From an uncultured Collinsella sp. (GTDB taxonomy: Bacteria > Actinomycetota > Coriobacteriia > Coriobacteriales > Coriobacteriaceae), in assembly GCA_959019945.1 (NCBI GenBank), contig CAUEQD010000005.1, positions 62,001 through 126,000 of the forward strand: a DNA stretch of 64,000 nucleotides, read 5' to 3'. Below are positions 50,182 to 58,497 of this stretch, one piece after another. Position numbers and translations under genes: made by a program. The notes below the pieces were generated by a model. The model saw nothing but the letters and a program-made list of their open reading frames with translations, was not told the origin of the DNA and searched no databases. Numbering within the stretch: position 1 is the first letter of the stretch; every line of letters starts with the position of its first letter.

Positions 50182-52177
50182 GGCCGAAAAACTCCGCGTC
50201 TGCTGCACGCCAGGGGCGGAAGGTGGCGGGATCGACCTTTACGTGTGCCGCGGCGGGTACGTCGTACCATTTGACCGTGTAACCGGCGCCGTGAGAGCAA
50301 AAGACCGAGTCGGGCGTGTTGGGCAGATCGGCCTCGGGCTCATAGGCGGCCGCCTCTATAACGCGCTCGGCATCATGGCAAGCCGCATAGCCGGCGAACT
50401 CCAGGTACAGATGCCCGCGACCGCTCGTGTAGGCGGCCACCTCCAGCGCGTAATCCTGCACCTCGGATGCTGGCACGCGACCCACAAGCTTTGTCCGGTC
50501 TCCCGCCATCGTCGGCGGCTCGTACTCGGCACCCATGCGTGTGGCATCCGAGAGCGTCCGGCCCACGCACTCCCCCGGTACCTCGAGCTCAAAGCGATAC
50601 CACGGCTCCAGCAGTACCGCCGCGCCGGCCTCACGCGCCTGCATCAAACCCTGACGAATCGCGCGGTACGTGGCCTGGCGAAAATCGCCGCCCTCGGTGT
50701 GTTTGGCATGCGCACGGCCGCCCGTGAGCGTAATGCGCACATCGGTGATGGGCGAGCCGGTCAGCACGCCCAGGTGATCGCGCTCCATGGCGTTGGTGAG
50801 TGCCAAACGCTGCCAGTTAAGATCGAGCTCGTCGGTCGAGGTCACGGTGCCAGACTGCACGCCCGAACCCGCTGCCAACGGCTCCAGGCGCAGATGCACC
50901 TCGGCATAGTGGCGCAGTGGCTCAAAGTGGCCCACGCCCTCGACCGGCTGCGAAATAGTCTCCTTATAGAGAATGCCGCCAGACTCAAACGCAACCGAAA
51001 GGCCAAAGCGATCGGCCAACATCCGCTGCACGACCTCGAGTTGCACGGCGCCCATCAACTGCAAATGAATCTGCTCAAGATGCGTATTCCAGCTTACGCC
51101 GAGCATGGGATCTTCGTCCGCCAGCTCAGTCAACGCTTTGAACACCGCATGGACATCGTGTTCGCCCGGAAGCACCGTATAGGTGAGAACTGGCGCAATG
51201 ACGGGCGCATCGCCCGCGGGCTCCGCACCCAGGGCGTCCCCTGGGCGAACGTGCGCAAGACCCGTCACGGCACAAATACCGCCAGCGGCAACTTCTTGGG
51301 CAAGCTCATACTTCTCGCCGTTATAGATGCGTACCTGATCGACCTTCTGCTCCCATGCCTCGGCACCGGAACGTCCGCCAATCACCTGCTTGGCATGCAG
51401 CGTGCCGCCCGTCACCTTGACCCAGGTAAGACGCTCACCGCGATCCCCGCGGCTGACACGATAGACGCGCGCGGCAAACTCCGGGAGCCACGCCTGTTCA
51501 CGCATCAGCGCGCATATGCCATCCAGCAGCTCGTCCACACCTTGGTCCTTAAGCGCCGAGCCGGCAAAGCAGGGAAAGAGCTTGCGCTCGGCAACCATGC
51601 GCGACAGCGTCGCGACGGAAAGCTCACCCGTCTCGAGAAACTCCTCGAGCGCCGCCTCGTCCAACGCAGCAGCGTCCTCCTGAACGGCGCCGCCCGCCAG
51701 CAGTTCGTTAGCATCCAGGCAGCCTTCGGAAAGACGCTGCCCGAGCTGTGCCAGCAAAACATCGCGGCCGGGATTCTCCAAATCGATTTTGTTGATAAAG
51801 ATGAACGTCGGGATGTCATAGCGCGCAAGCAGGCGCCACAGGGTTTCGGTATGCCCCTGCACGCCATCGTTGGCACCCACAACCAAAATCGCGTAGTCCA
51901 GGGCGCGCAACGTGCGCTCAGCCTCGGCCGAAAAATCGACGTGGCCGGGCGCATCCACGAGCATGACGTGGGTATCACCGTGGTCGAGCACGGCCTGCGA
52001 CGAGAAAATCGTAATGCCACGCTCGCGCTCGATCTCGTTCGTATCCAAATGCGAATCGCCATCGTCCACGCGGCCGCGCTTGCGAATGCGACCCGCGTTG
52101 AACAGCATGGCCTCGGCCAACGTGGTCTTGCCGGCATCGACATGCGCCAAGATTCCAACGACCGCTTGCTTCGACAT
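50174..52177 (-). CDS. Tet(M)-like ribosomal-protection-family translational GTPase
   Basis: The 667-residue protein has EF-G architecture: GTPase motifs H-V-D-A-G-K-T-T, D-A-P-G-H-V-D-F and I-N-K-I-D, then EF-G domains II to V. It is closer to Tet(M)/Tet(O) proteins than to EF-G: the start V-V-G-I-L-A-H-V-D-A-G-K-T-T and the domain IV tail L-L-E-P-W-Y-R-F-E-L match Tet(M) L-L-E-P-Y. The similarity is moderate, so it may be a chromosomal family member that does not confer tetracycline resistance. ATG 52177 follows AGAGGAG. The leader (52178-52482) is structured. Confidence 0.8.
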   Translation of the reverse strand: MSKQAVVGILAHVDAGKTTLAEAMLFNAGRIRKRGRVDDGDSHLDTNEIERERGITIFSSQAVLDHGDTHVMLVDAPGHVDFSAEAERTLRALDYAILVVGANDGVQGHTETLWRLLARYDIPTFIFINKIDLENPGRDVLLAQLGQRLSEGCLDANELLAGGAVQEDAAALDEAALEEFLETGELSVATLSRMVAERKLFPCFAGSALKDQGVDELLDGICALMREQAWLPEFAARVYRVSRGDRGERLTWVKVTGGTLHAKQVIGGRSGAEAWEQKVDQVRIYNGEKYELAQEVAAGGICAVTGLAHVRPGDALGAEPAGDAPVIAPVLTYTVLPGEHDVHAVFKALTELADEDPMLGVSWNTHLEQIHLQLMGAVQLEVVQRMLADRFGLSVAFESGGILYKETISQPVEGVGHFEPLRHYAEVHLRLEPLAAGSGVQSGTVTSTDELDLNWQRLALTNAMERDHLGVLTGSPITDVRITLTGGRAHAKHTEGGDFRQATYRAIRQGLMQAREAGAAVLLEPWYRFELEVPGECVGRTLSDATRMGAEYEPPTMAGDRTKLVGRVPASEVQDYALEVAAYTSGRGHLYLEFAGYAACHDAERVIEAAAYEPEADLPNTPDSVFCSHGAGYTVKWYDVPAAAHVKVDPATFRPWRAADAEFFGHM

Positions 52178-52482
52178 GGCTCTCCTCTTATTACGAGCCC
52201 ATCGCACGCGGCAACGGGCGTTCACGCTCCACACTGGATGATACAATTTACGGGCCGGCGGGCGAAGCGGGCCCTATCCCCCGACCGAGCTCATCGCCCC
52301 GCGTTGCCGCGCGGCGATTTTCGTAGGTTCGCGCCTTGCGAAAGCCGGCACCTCCCCATTTTGTCTGCCCGGGCTCATCTGGGGCGATAACAACGCGAGC
52401 CCCACAACAACGCGTTTTACCAAAAATGGCCCCACTCGGGGCCATTTTCATTTCGGTGAAACGCTGGTATGTGACTCGGCCT
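52178..52482. other. Structured leader of the Tet(M)-like gene
   Basis: The 305-bp gap has no gene I can support. On the minus strand it holds a strong hairpin (52293-52318: ATCGCC / GGCGAT outer stem, CGCG / CGCG inner stem, loop GCAA), GC-rich stretches and a terminator for the upstream GNAT gene (52423-52448). A long leader suggests attenuation or an RNA, but I recognise no known class. Confidence 0.5.
52423..52448. terminator. Terminator of the GNAT gene
   Basis: AAAATGGCCCC (52423-52433) and GGGGCCATTTT (52438-52448) form a perfect 11-bp stem with loop ACTC. On the minus strand it is followed by TTTTT. Confidence 0.9.
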
Positions 52483-52971
52483 TTATGCCTCGCGCAGCCA
52501 ATCAAACGCGACGCGCGGCGTACCGTCCGACACATATACGATACCGGCGCGCTTAAACCCCGCCTTAATACTCGCGCCTTGCATGGGCAGGTTATCCTGA
52601 TGCGTGTCGATACGCAGGTGGTTGGCGCGCTCCTTGGCAAAGGCAAACATCGCAGCCGCGATGCCGTGCGCGGTGCCATCGGACGCCACACGGTGCAGCA
52701 CGGCGTACGGAGTGTCGCTGCGCCATTGACCGTCCTCAATGACGTCATAGCACTCGTCCGGACCCGGTAAAAAGGCAAACGTCGCCACCACGCGACCGTC
52801 GACTTCGCACACATAACTGCCACCAGCGGCAATATCGGCAGCCAGTTGCTCGGCCGAAGGCGTGCCCTCGGGCCACTGCGTGGCGTTGCCATGCGCGCGC
52901 ATAAAGGCGCGGGCCACGTCATAGATAGCCATGACGGCGGGAGTGTCGGTATCGAGGGTTTTTCTGATCAT
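52483..52971 (-). CDS. GNAT-family N-acetyltransferase
   Basis: The 162-residue protein has the GNAT pattern: an N-terminal I-R-K-T-L-D-T-D, central V-C-E-V-D-G-R-V-V-A-T-F-A-F beta strands, the acetyl-CoA region V-A-S-D-G-T-A-H-G-I-A-A-A-M-F and a final D-N-L-P-M-Q-G-A-S-I-K-A-G-F. The substrate is unknown. ATG 52971 follows AGGTCGC; a GTG lies one codon before. It is divergent from the small zinc-ribbon gene across a palindrome. Confidence 0.82.
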   Translation of the reverse strand: MIRKTLDTDTPAVMAIYDVARAFMRAHGNATQWPEGTPSAEQLAADIAAGGSYVCEVDGRVVATFAFLPGPDECYDVIEDGQWRSDTPYAVLHRVASDGTAHGIAAAMFAFAKERANHLRIDTHQDNLPMQGASIKAGFKRAGIVYVSDGTPRVAFDWLREA

Positions 52972-52992
52972 CACGCGGCGACCTCACGTTTA

Positions 52993-53024
52993 TTGGTATC
53001 ACTTTGATTGAGCAATGATACCAA
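52993..53024. promoter_or_regulatory. Operator-like palindrome between divergent genes
   Basis: TTGGTATCA (52993-53001) and TGATACCAA (53016-53024) form a perfect 9-bp dyad around 14 bp. It is between the divergent GNAT and 98-residue genes, so one regulator may control both. Confidence 0.5.
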
Positions 53025-53048
53025 CGTTTTGAGAAGGGCGCGAAGCAG

Positions 53049-53345
53049 ATGGGAAGCAAAAAGCGAGCCGCCTGGTCAAAGGCCAAAAGCGAGTTTTTAG
53101 GCGCTGCCACCGGCGGCGATATGAGCGACCTGTTTGCACGCGAGGACGAGCGCCGCGACGCCCTGGACGCCGAGCGCGATGAAGCTTGGCGCTACAAGTC
53201 GTGCGAGCGCAAAAACCGTTACGACACGCGTGCCGAGGCCGAGGCCGTTATGGCCGACTGCGAAAACCGCGGACGCCGCGGGCTGGCCTGCTACAAATGC
53301 GAATACTGCGGCGGCTGGCACCTGACGTCGCACCCTTGGAAATAG
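53049..53345 (+). CDS. Small Cys-rich protein (possible zinc ribbon), unknown function
   Basis: The 98-residue protein has basic and acidic N-terminal segments and a C-terminal Cys-rich part: K-S-C-E-R-K-N-R-Y, then A-C-Y-K-C-E-Y-C-G-G-W-H-L-T-S-H. Two Cys pairs and a His could bind zinc. The K-N-R-Y and C-G-G-W-H-L-T pattern recurs in short actinobacterial proteins of unknown function. The ribosome-binding site before ATG 53049 is weak. I do not know its role. Confidence 0.6.
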   Translation: MGSKKRAAWSKAKSEFLGAATGGDMSDLFAREDERRDALDAERDEAWRYKSCERKNRYDTRAEAEAVMADCENRGRRGLACYKCEYCGGWHLTSHPWK

Positions 53346-53393
53346 GCCCCGCATCGACACGGCACCGATGGAGCGTCAACCATCGTACGCAAG

Positions 53394-54098
53394 CTACGGG
53401 CGCGGCGGCACCAAAACATCGTAGCGAACGGCCTTGCCCGCAAGCTGATAGCTCGGCTTAACGCCGGCAAGCAGTGGCCCCTTCACCGGCCGTTTGATAA
53501 CGACCTTGCGCGGCCGCACCGCAAGCGCGGCTTCGACCAGCGCCTCCTCATCGGCACACGGCTGCTCCAGATGGTGCAAGAGTTGGAACTTCTTTTTCAC
53601 CGCCGCGCTCTTGGTGCGCTCGGGAAACATGGGGTCCAGATACACCACGTCGGGAGCCGCGAGCTCGCCCTGCCCGATCAACTCAGCTGCATGGCGAAGG
53701 CCGGCAATACTGTCCTCGCCCGCATGTAAGCGCATGCGTGACACGGCAGCCGCAAGCGCCGGATCATCTGCCGCGCGATCCAGGGCATCCTGAAGCAGCG
53801 CCGCGATCACGCAATCCTGCTCATACAGATCGACGGTAAAGCCCGCGGCCGCCAGCAGCAGCGAATCCTCGCCAAAGCCTGCCGTGGCGTCAATCGCCCA
53901 TGGGCTCTCGATGCCTTTTGCGCGCGCAGCCTTTACCAGCAGCTCTTGCTGCAGACGGCCCTGCTTGAGCCGCGGAAGCATGCGGTCAAAATCGGCACGC
54001 AGCTCCATCGTGCCGTCGGTGAGCGTGAGGCCCTCGGACTTCCCGGTCAGCTCAAGCCCCGCGGCCCGAGCAACAGAAAAGGGATCGACGACACCCAT
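53394..54098 (-). CDS. rsmJ: 16S rRNA (guanine-1516-N2)-methyltransferase RsmJ
   Basis: The 234-residue SAM-dependent enzyme matches RsmJ: A-I-D-A-T-A-G-F-G-E-D-S (SAM loop), Y-E-Q-D-C-V-I-A-A-L-L, and V-V-Y-L-D-P-M-F-P-E-R-T-K-S-A-x-V-K-K-K with the catalytic D-P-M-F. V-V-I-K-R-P near the end also fits. ATG 54098 follows AAGGAG. It is transcribed separately from the small membrane protein to its right. Confidence 0.88.
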   Translation of the reverse strand: MGVVDPFSVARAAGLELTGKSEGLTLTDGTMELRADFDRMLPRLKQGRLQQELLVKAARAKGIESPWAIDATAGFGEDSLLLAAAGFTVDLYEQDCVIAALLQDALDRAADDPALAAAVSRMRLHAGEDSIAGLRHAAELIGQGELAAPDVVYLDPMFPERTKSAAVKKKFQLLHHLEQPCADEEALVEAALAVRPRKVVIKRPVKGPLLAGVKPSYQLAGKAVRYDVLVPPRP

Positions 54099-54161
54099 GG
54101 GTACTCCTTAACAAGCTAAACGAATACGTGAGCGCCGTTCATGCCAGCACCCAACCGTCCG

Positions 54162-54305
54162 CTATTGTCCCACATGCGACATGGCCCACAGCATCCCAAT
54201 GCAAAGCACCGCCATCAATCCCGTGCACACGGCAGCGATCACAGAATCACCCATGCGCCTTCCCAACGACCGCGGCTCACGCACTTGCCCTGCTCCGTAC
54301 ATCAT
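54162..54305 (-). CDS. Small single-pass membrane protein, unknown function
   Basis: The 47-residue frame starts at ATG 54305 after an excellent AAGGAGGAG and reads M-M-Y-G-A-G-Q-V-R with a polar head, then one hydrophobic helix (S-V-I-A-A-V-C-T-G-L-M-A-V-L-C-I-G-M-L-W-A). A longer frame from 54371 lacks a ribosome-binding site. It was chosen for its ribosome-binding site and helix; no homologue is recognised. Confidence 0.55.
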   Translation of the reverse strand: MMYGAGQVREPRSLGRRMGDSVIAAVCTGLMAVLCIGMLWAMSHVGQ

Positions 54306-54483
54306 GACTCCTCCTTGAGACCAGCTCCTTGTTACGGCCTCATCATCGCAGCGCCGCACATGGGCTGCCATCGATTTGGCTTACGTCCAGCTTTCCTTTT
54401 TGAAAGGTTGGGGTGGGCTGCGCGGGGTCAAAGCGCTTTCAGGCGCATGCATCGCCGCGTTGAACTACAATGTGCTTCACCAT

Positions 54484-54518
54484 ATGTGCAGCACATGGGG
54501 TACGTCAGATTGACGTAC
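54484..54518. promoter_or_regulatory. Two adjacent palindromes upstream of the four-helix membrane protein
   Basis: ATGTGC-A-GCACAT (54484-54496) and GTACGTCA-GAT-TGACGTAC (54500-54518) are both perfect dyads, 3 bp apart, 20 bp before the start codon. They may be two operators or leader hairpins. Confidence 0.5.
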
Positions 54519-54538
54519 TCGTATCGAAAGGACCAGCC

Positions 54539-54940
54539 ATGAGTTCCGCTCGCAAGACTCTCAAAATCCTTGCCCTCGTCTACTTTGTTTTGGGCATCGC
54601 CAGCCTCGTCATCGCCGGCGTCGGCATCGCGACCGGCAACCTCGATTCCACGTACGGGTCGAACGCCATGCTGGCCGCGGTCGTGCTGGTCGCCAAGGGC
54701 CTCATCGATCTCGCCGCGGGCGTTGCGGGCATCAAGGGCGCCAACAAGCCTTCGCAGGTGGATGGTGCGTTTAAGCTCGGCATCGTTGCCGCAATCGCCA
54801 CGATTGCGCAGGCCGCGCTCACGCTTCCCGCGCTCGGCGGCAGCTCCGTCAATATCGTCGCCTTTGTCATCGTGGTCTACGACCTGTTCTTTGTTCAGCA
54901 GGCACACGCCGTTAAGGCCGAGAACAAGGACCGCCTGTAA
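54539..54940 (+). CDS. Four-helix membrane protein, unknown function
   Basis: The 133-residue protein has four hydrophobic segments (about 7-32, 44-64, 76-97 and 103-120) and polar ends. ATG 54539 follows AAAGGA. It has no recognised domain; similar small tetraspan proteins occur widely in Coriobacteriia. A terminator follows at 54979. Confidence 0.75.
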   Translation: MSSARKTLKILALVYFVLGIASLVIAGVGIATGNLDSTYGSNAMLAAVVLVAKGLIDLAAGVAGIKGANKPSQVDGAFKLGIVAAIATIAQAALTLPALGGSSVNIVAFVIVVYDLFFVQQAHAVKAENKDRL

Positions 54941-54978
54941 GCGCTCGCTTCTCATAACCTCTGCAGCCAAGCAACTAA

Positions 54979-55014
54979 AAAGGGCCGATCGCGCATCTCC
55001 GCGGTCGGCCCTTT
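54979..55014 (+). terminator. Terminator after the four-helix protein
   Basis: AAAGGGCCGATCGCG (54979-54993) pairs with 55000-55014 over 15 bp with one mismatch, ending in TTT. Confidence 0.8.
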
Positions 55015-55018
55015 ACGT

Positions 55019-55068
55019 TTGCCCAGACAAAACCTACCAAAACAAACCTGTCCCTTTTTGGCAGGTTG
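55019..55068. repeat. Dispersed repeat, module C copy 3
   Basis: GCCCAGACAAAACCTACCAA continues into ACAAACCTGTCCCTTTTTGG and CAGGT. It matches the intergenic modules at 7073-7125 and 35641-35710. It ends at the stop codon of the rRNA methyltransferase gene at 55069. Confidence 0.7.
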
Positions 55069-55884
55069 TTAGCTGTGGCGGTACTCGGCGATGATGAAGT
55101 CGATGTCGGTTTGAAGGGTATCCAGGTTTGCCAAGCGCTCTTTGTCGGCAGGGCGCGTGCGGTAGTAGTACGGCGTCATCTGGAACACCGCCTCGATGTC
55201 GGCCTGGGTCTGGAGCGTAATATTCGCAGATACCCGCTGCGTTCCGACCAACTCGAGCTCGGTAGTCTTCGGCAGCTTCTCGTCGTTAAGGTACGGCGTA
55301 TCGTAGAGCACTTCCTTAAGCCCAAACAGATGACGGGCACCCGGCACCACGGTGTAGAGCGAGCCCTCCGGCGCCAGCACGCGGGCAAACTCGCGCTCGT
55401 TAAAGGGAGCGAAGAGCTCGGTCACCATATCGAAGGCGCCATCGGCCACAGGGATGTCCTTCATGTTGGCTACGAAATAGGTCGCATCGTCGCGCTTGGC
55501 GGCAAGGCGCACCATCTCTTTGCCCAGGTCGAAACCGTAAGCATCCACGCCCGGCACCGCGCCCATGGCGCTGGTGTAATAGCCCTCGCCGCAGCAAATA
55601 TCGAGCAGTGTCATGGGACCGCTCGTAGACGCAGCACGCCCAGACACCTGCTTGCGCACCAGCTCGACCATCGCATCGCGCAACGGCGCGTAGTATCCAC
55701 GGTTCAGAAAGTCACGACGGCTGCGCGCCTGTGACTTGGGATCGCCCATGGAGTCGCCGCTCTTGGACGAGCGCAATAGATATAGATAGCCCTCGCGCGC
55801 ACGGTCAAACCGGTGTCCGCCCGCGCATGCAGCACCGCGTTCGTCATCCACCAGCGGCTCATGGCAAACGGGACACAACAACAT
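55069..55884 (-). CDS. 23S rRNA (guanine-N1)-methyltransferase, RlmA/TlrB family
   Basis: The 271-residue protein has an N-terminal zinc site with Cys4, Cys7, Cys20 and His24, as in E. coli RlmA, followed by F-D-R-A-R-E-G-Y-L-Y-L-L and a Rossmann SAM domain with L-D-I-C-C-G-E-G-Y-Y. Family members methylate G745 (RlmA) or G748 (TlrB, tylosin resistance) of 23S rRNA. The sequence alone does not decide which. ATG 55884 follows AAGGAG. Confidence 0.87.
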   Translation of the reverse strand: MLLCPVCHEPLVDDERGAACAGGHRFDRAREGYLYLLRSSKSGDSMGDPKSQARSRRDFLNRGYYAPLRDAMVELVRKQVSGRAASTSGPMTLLDICCGEGYYTSAMGAVPGVDAYGFDLGKEMVRLAAKRDDATYFVANMKDIPVADGAFDMVTELFAPFNEREFARVLAPEGSLYTVVPGARHLFGLKEVLYDTPYLNDEKLPKTTELELVGTQRVSANITLQTQADIEAVFQMTPYYYRTRPADKERLANLDTLQTDIDFIIAEYRHS

Positions 55885-55937
55885 GGCAACTCCTTAGCGC
55901 GAACAACACAACGCCCACCATTGTCGCACGCCTTCCC

Positions 55938-56001
55938 CGCCTAGTCATTGGGGACGTTCTTGAATGAGTAATCGTTTTAGAACGTCCCCAATGACTAGGC
56001 G
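55938..56001. repeat. Perfect palindromic repeat, module B (GTTGGGGACGTTCTT type)
   Basis: Arms of 23 bp (55938-55960 and 55979-56001) pair without mismatch around an 18-nt loop; the arm core is CATTGGGGACGTTCT. It lies between the divergent rRNA methyltransferase and MATE genes. The copy at 6996-7055 is more diverged, so this one appears younger. Confidence 0.8.
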
Positions 56002-56062
56002 ATTAGGAGTATCATCGTCTGCGCAAATAAGCACAAAAGAGCATGTTAGAGATTGAGAGCGT

Positions 56063-57445
56063 ATGGCTGACACCGTATCTAAGCACATTGACATGACCAC
56101 CGGATCGCTGTGGCGCAATGTTCCCCTGTTCGCCTTCCCTGTGGCCGCCACGAGCATCTTGGAGCAACTGTCGAACCTCATCGCCACGGTCATCATCGGT
56201 AACTTCTCGGGCGACCAGGGAACCCTCGCCATGGCGGCGGTCGGCTCCAATGTTCCGCTTACCAGTCTTATGCTCAACCTGTTTATCGGCATGTCGCTTG
56301 GCTCCAACGTGGTCATCGCCAACGCTATCGGCCGCAACGATCAGAACATGGTCAAACGCGCCGTCCACACCTCGATTCTTATGGCACTTGTGGGCTTTGT
56401 CGTCATCGCACTGGGCGAGATCTTTGCCGAGCCCATGCTCGCCGCGCTCAACGTTCCCGCCGAAACCATGCCGCTCGCTTCGCTCTACCTACGCGTCTTT
56501 TTGCTCAGCATGCCCTCGATCTTGCTTTACAACTTTGAGGCCGCGATCTTCCGCTCCGTCGGCATCACCCGCATGCCGCTGCAGGCGCTTGCCGTGTCCA
56601 CCGTCCTCAACATTGGCCTGGACCTCATCTTTGTCCCCGTACTCCACTGGGGCGTCGCGGGCGTCGCCATCGCCACCGCCATCGCCTACACCGTCAGCGC
56701 CGCTACGCTCTTTATCCGCCTGCTCAAGACCGACTCCGTCGTCCGCGTCACCCCGCGCGACCTGGCTATCGACCCCGTCGCCCTCAAGCGCATCGTCAAG
56801 ATCGGCCTGCCCGCCGGCATCCAGAGCGCCGTCTTTGCCGTCGCCAACATCATCATCCAGTCTGCTATCAACAGCCTGGGCACCGAGGTCATGGCGGCAT
56901 CGAGCGCCGCTATGAGCTTGGAGTACGTATGCTACAACCTGCTCAACAGCTTTAGCCAGGCTTGCACCACCTTTGTGGGACAAAACCACGGTGCCCGCCA
57001 GATCGACCGCTGCACCAAAACGCTCAAGGTCTGCCTGGTCGAAGGCGGTATCGTTGCACTCACCACGATCATCGTTATTGTCGGCCTGGGGCGCGAGATC
57101 TTGTCGCTCTTTAACAGCGATCCCAACATCGTCTCGATCGGCTATATCCGCGTGTGTTCGATCTTCCCGGCGTACGCCTTTAGCATGTTCTACGAAAACA
57201 TGTCCGGCTACCTACGCGGCTTTGGTATCTCGCTCACGCCCGCCCTCATCACCATGATCTGCGTCTGCGGCATCCGCTTCTATTGGGTGTTCTGCGTGTT
57301 CCCGCACTTCCGCACCTTTGCGAACATCATGATGGTCTACCCCATCAGCCTGGGCACCACGGCGTTCTTTATGGTCGTGGCGGTACTACTTTGCCACCCG
57401 GCACGCACCTATCGCGCCACCCAAGCCAAAGCGACAGCCCGCTAG
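56063..57445 (+). CDS. MATE-family multidrug efflux transporter
   Basis: The 460-residue membrane protein has 12 helices in two six-helix bundles. It has F-P-V-A-A-T-S-I-L-E-Q-L-S-N near the N-terminus and the repeat start I-V-K-I-G-L-P-A-G-I-Q-S at about residue 250. MATE proteins export cations and drugs using Na+ or H+. It is related to the clostridial DinF-like branch. It starts at ATG 56063 with a weak ribosome-binding site and is followed by a convergent LysR gene. Confidence 0.9.
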   Translation: MADTVSKHIDMTTGSLWRNVPLFAFPVAATSILEQLSNLIATVIIGNFSGDQGTLAMAAVGSNVPLTSLMLNLFIGMSLGSNVVIANAIGRNDQNMVKRAVHTSILMALVGFVVIALGEIFAEPMLAALNVPAETMPLASLYLRVFLLSMPSILLYNFEAAIFRSVGITRMPLQALAVSTVLNIGLDLIFVPVLHWGVAGVAIATAIAYTVSAATLFIRLLKTDSVVRVTPRDLAIDPVALKRIVKIGLPAGIQSAVFAVANIIIQSAINSLGTEVMAASSAAMSLEYVCYNLLNSFSQACTTFVGQNHGARQIDRCTKTLKVCLVEGGIVALTTIIVIVGLGREILSLFNSDPNIVSIGYIRVCSIFPAYAFSMFYENMSGYLRGFGISLTPALITMICVCGIRFYWVFCVFPHFRTFANIMMVYPISLGTTAFFMVVAVLLCHPARTYRATQAKATAR

Positions 57446-57472
57446 ACACCGCACTCAACGCCACGCCAGTCA

Positions 57473-58339
57473 TTAATTGACAATATGCGAGCTCATATAG
57501 TCGATAAAGCGCCTCGTGGCGATAGGCATGGTATCCCAGCTGCGCCAAGCTGCCACTACGTCGCGCGAGGGAGCATGCACGATGGGTCGCACACGAATAT
57601 CGGCTCGCATGCCCTCCACAGTACGACGGTAGAGCATGCTCACGCCTAGGCCCTCCTCCACCATCGCCATGATGGTGTAGTCGTCAGTCACCTCACTCGT
57701 CACGTGCGGCGACAGCCCATGTGTCGCAAATGCATCGAGCACCAGGCTCTGTTCGCCCTCATCCAGCAGCACAAAGGGCTCGGACGCCAGGTCGGCGAGC
57801 GTCACCTTTTCCTTTGCCGCCAGCGGATGCGCAGCCGGCAGCAGCGCCACCAACTCGTCGTGATAGACCACACGCTTCTCGAGGCCTGCGGTAAACCCGC
57901 GCGCCGTAAAGCAAAAATCCACCACGCCGTCGTGCACCCACTGAGCGTTGCGCGTGTAATCGCCCTGCTTGAGGGTAAAGCGTACGCCCGGGTGCAGCGT
58001 ACCAAAGTCGCGGATCACACGCGGCAGCACGGTACGGCTCACGTTGGTAAACGTCGCGATGCGAATATCGGTCGACGAAAGCCCCAGCAGCTCCTGGCGC
58101 TTGCCCTCGAGCTCGGCCTCGGCGATCACAATCTGGCGCAGGTACGGCAGATACTGCCTGCCATCGCGCGTAAGCGAAACGCCCTGCTTTCCGCGCTCGA
58201 TAAGCGTGGTGCCCAGCTCGCGCTCGAGCGCCTTGACGGCCTGGCTCACCGCACTTTGCGTATAGCCCAACTCGTCCGCCGCGCCCTTAAGACTGCCGCG
58301 ATCGACCACCATACAAACAATCTGATACCGCGATGCCAT
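57473..58339 (-). CDS. LysR-family regulator paired with a second EamA transporter
   Basis: The 288-residue protein has the LysR winged helix (residues 1-60; G-S-L-K-G-A-A-D-E-L-G-Y-T-Q-S-A-V-S-Q) and the same effector-domain end D-D-Y-T-I-M-A-M-V-E-E-G-L-G-V-S as the regulator at 18540. GGAGG precedes ATG 58339. It is divergent from the EamA gene at 58498, which it probably controls. Confidence 0.87.
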   Translation of the reverse strand: MASRYQIVCMVVDRGSLKGAADELGYTQSAVSQAVKALERELGTTLIERGKQGVSLTRDGRQYLPYLRQIVIAEAELEGKRQELLGLSSTDIRIATFTNVSRTVLPRVIRDFGTLHPGVRFTLKQGDYTRNAQWVHDGVVDFCFTARGFTAGLEKRVVYHDELVALLPAAHPLAAKEKVTLADLASEPFVLLDEGEQSLVLDAFATHGLSPHVTSEVTDDYTIMAMVEEGLGVSMLYRRTVEGMRADIRVRPIVHAPSRDVVAAWRSWDTMPIATRRFIDYMSSHIVN

Positions 58340-58497
58340 CGTGCCTCCACATCAATGCAGCCGTAAAACGTTTTGCCAGCGCTTTTCCTAATGACATTAG
58401 CATTTCTTAATCATACTGAAGATACATTCGCTTTACTACATCCACATCTGGGAGCAGAATCCTTTTTACGAAACCGTTCTGTAACAAAAGGAGTCCC

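Noticed and set aside
50174..52177. Calling the GTPase a tetracycline-resistance gene
   Set aside because: The family similarity is clear, but the divergence and chromosomal setting do not allow a resistance claim from sequence alone.
50171..52390. 739-codon plus-strand frame opposite the Tet(M)-like gene
   Set aside because: The minus strand encodes a clear GTPase; the opposite frame is an effect of codon bias and carries no domain.
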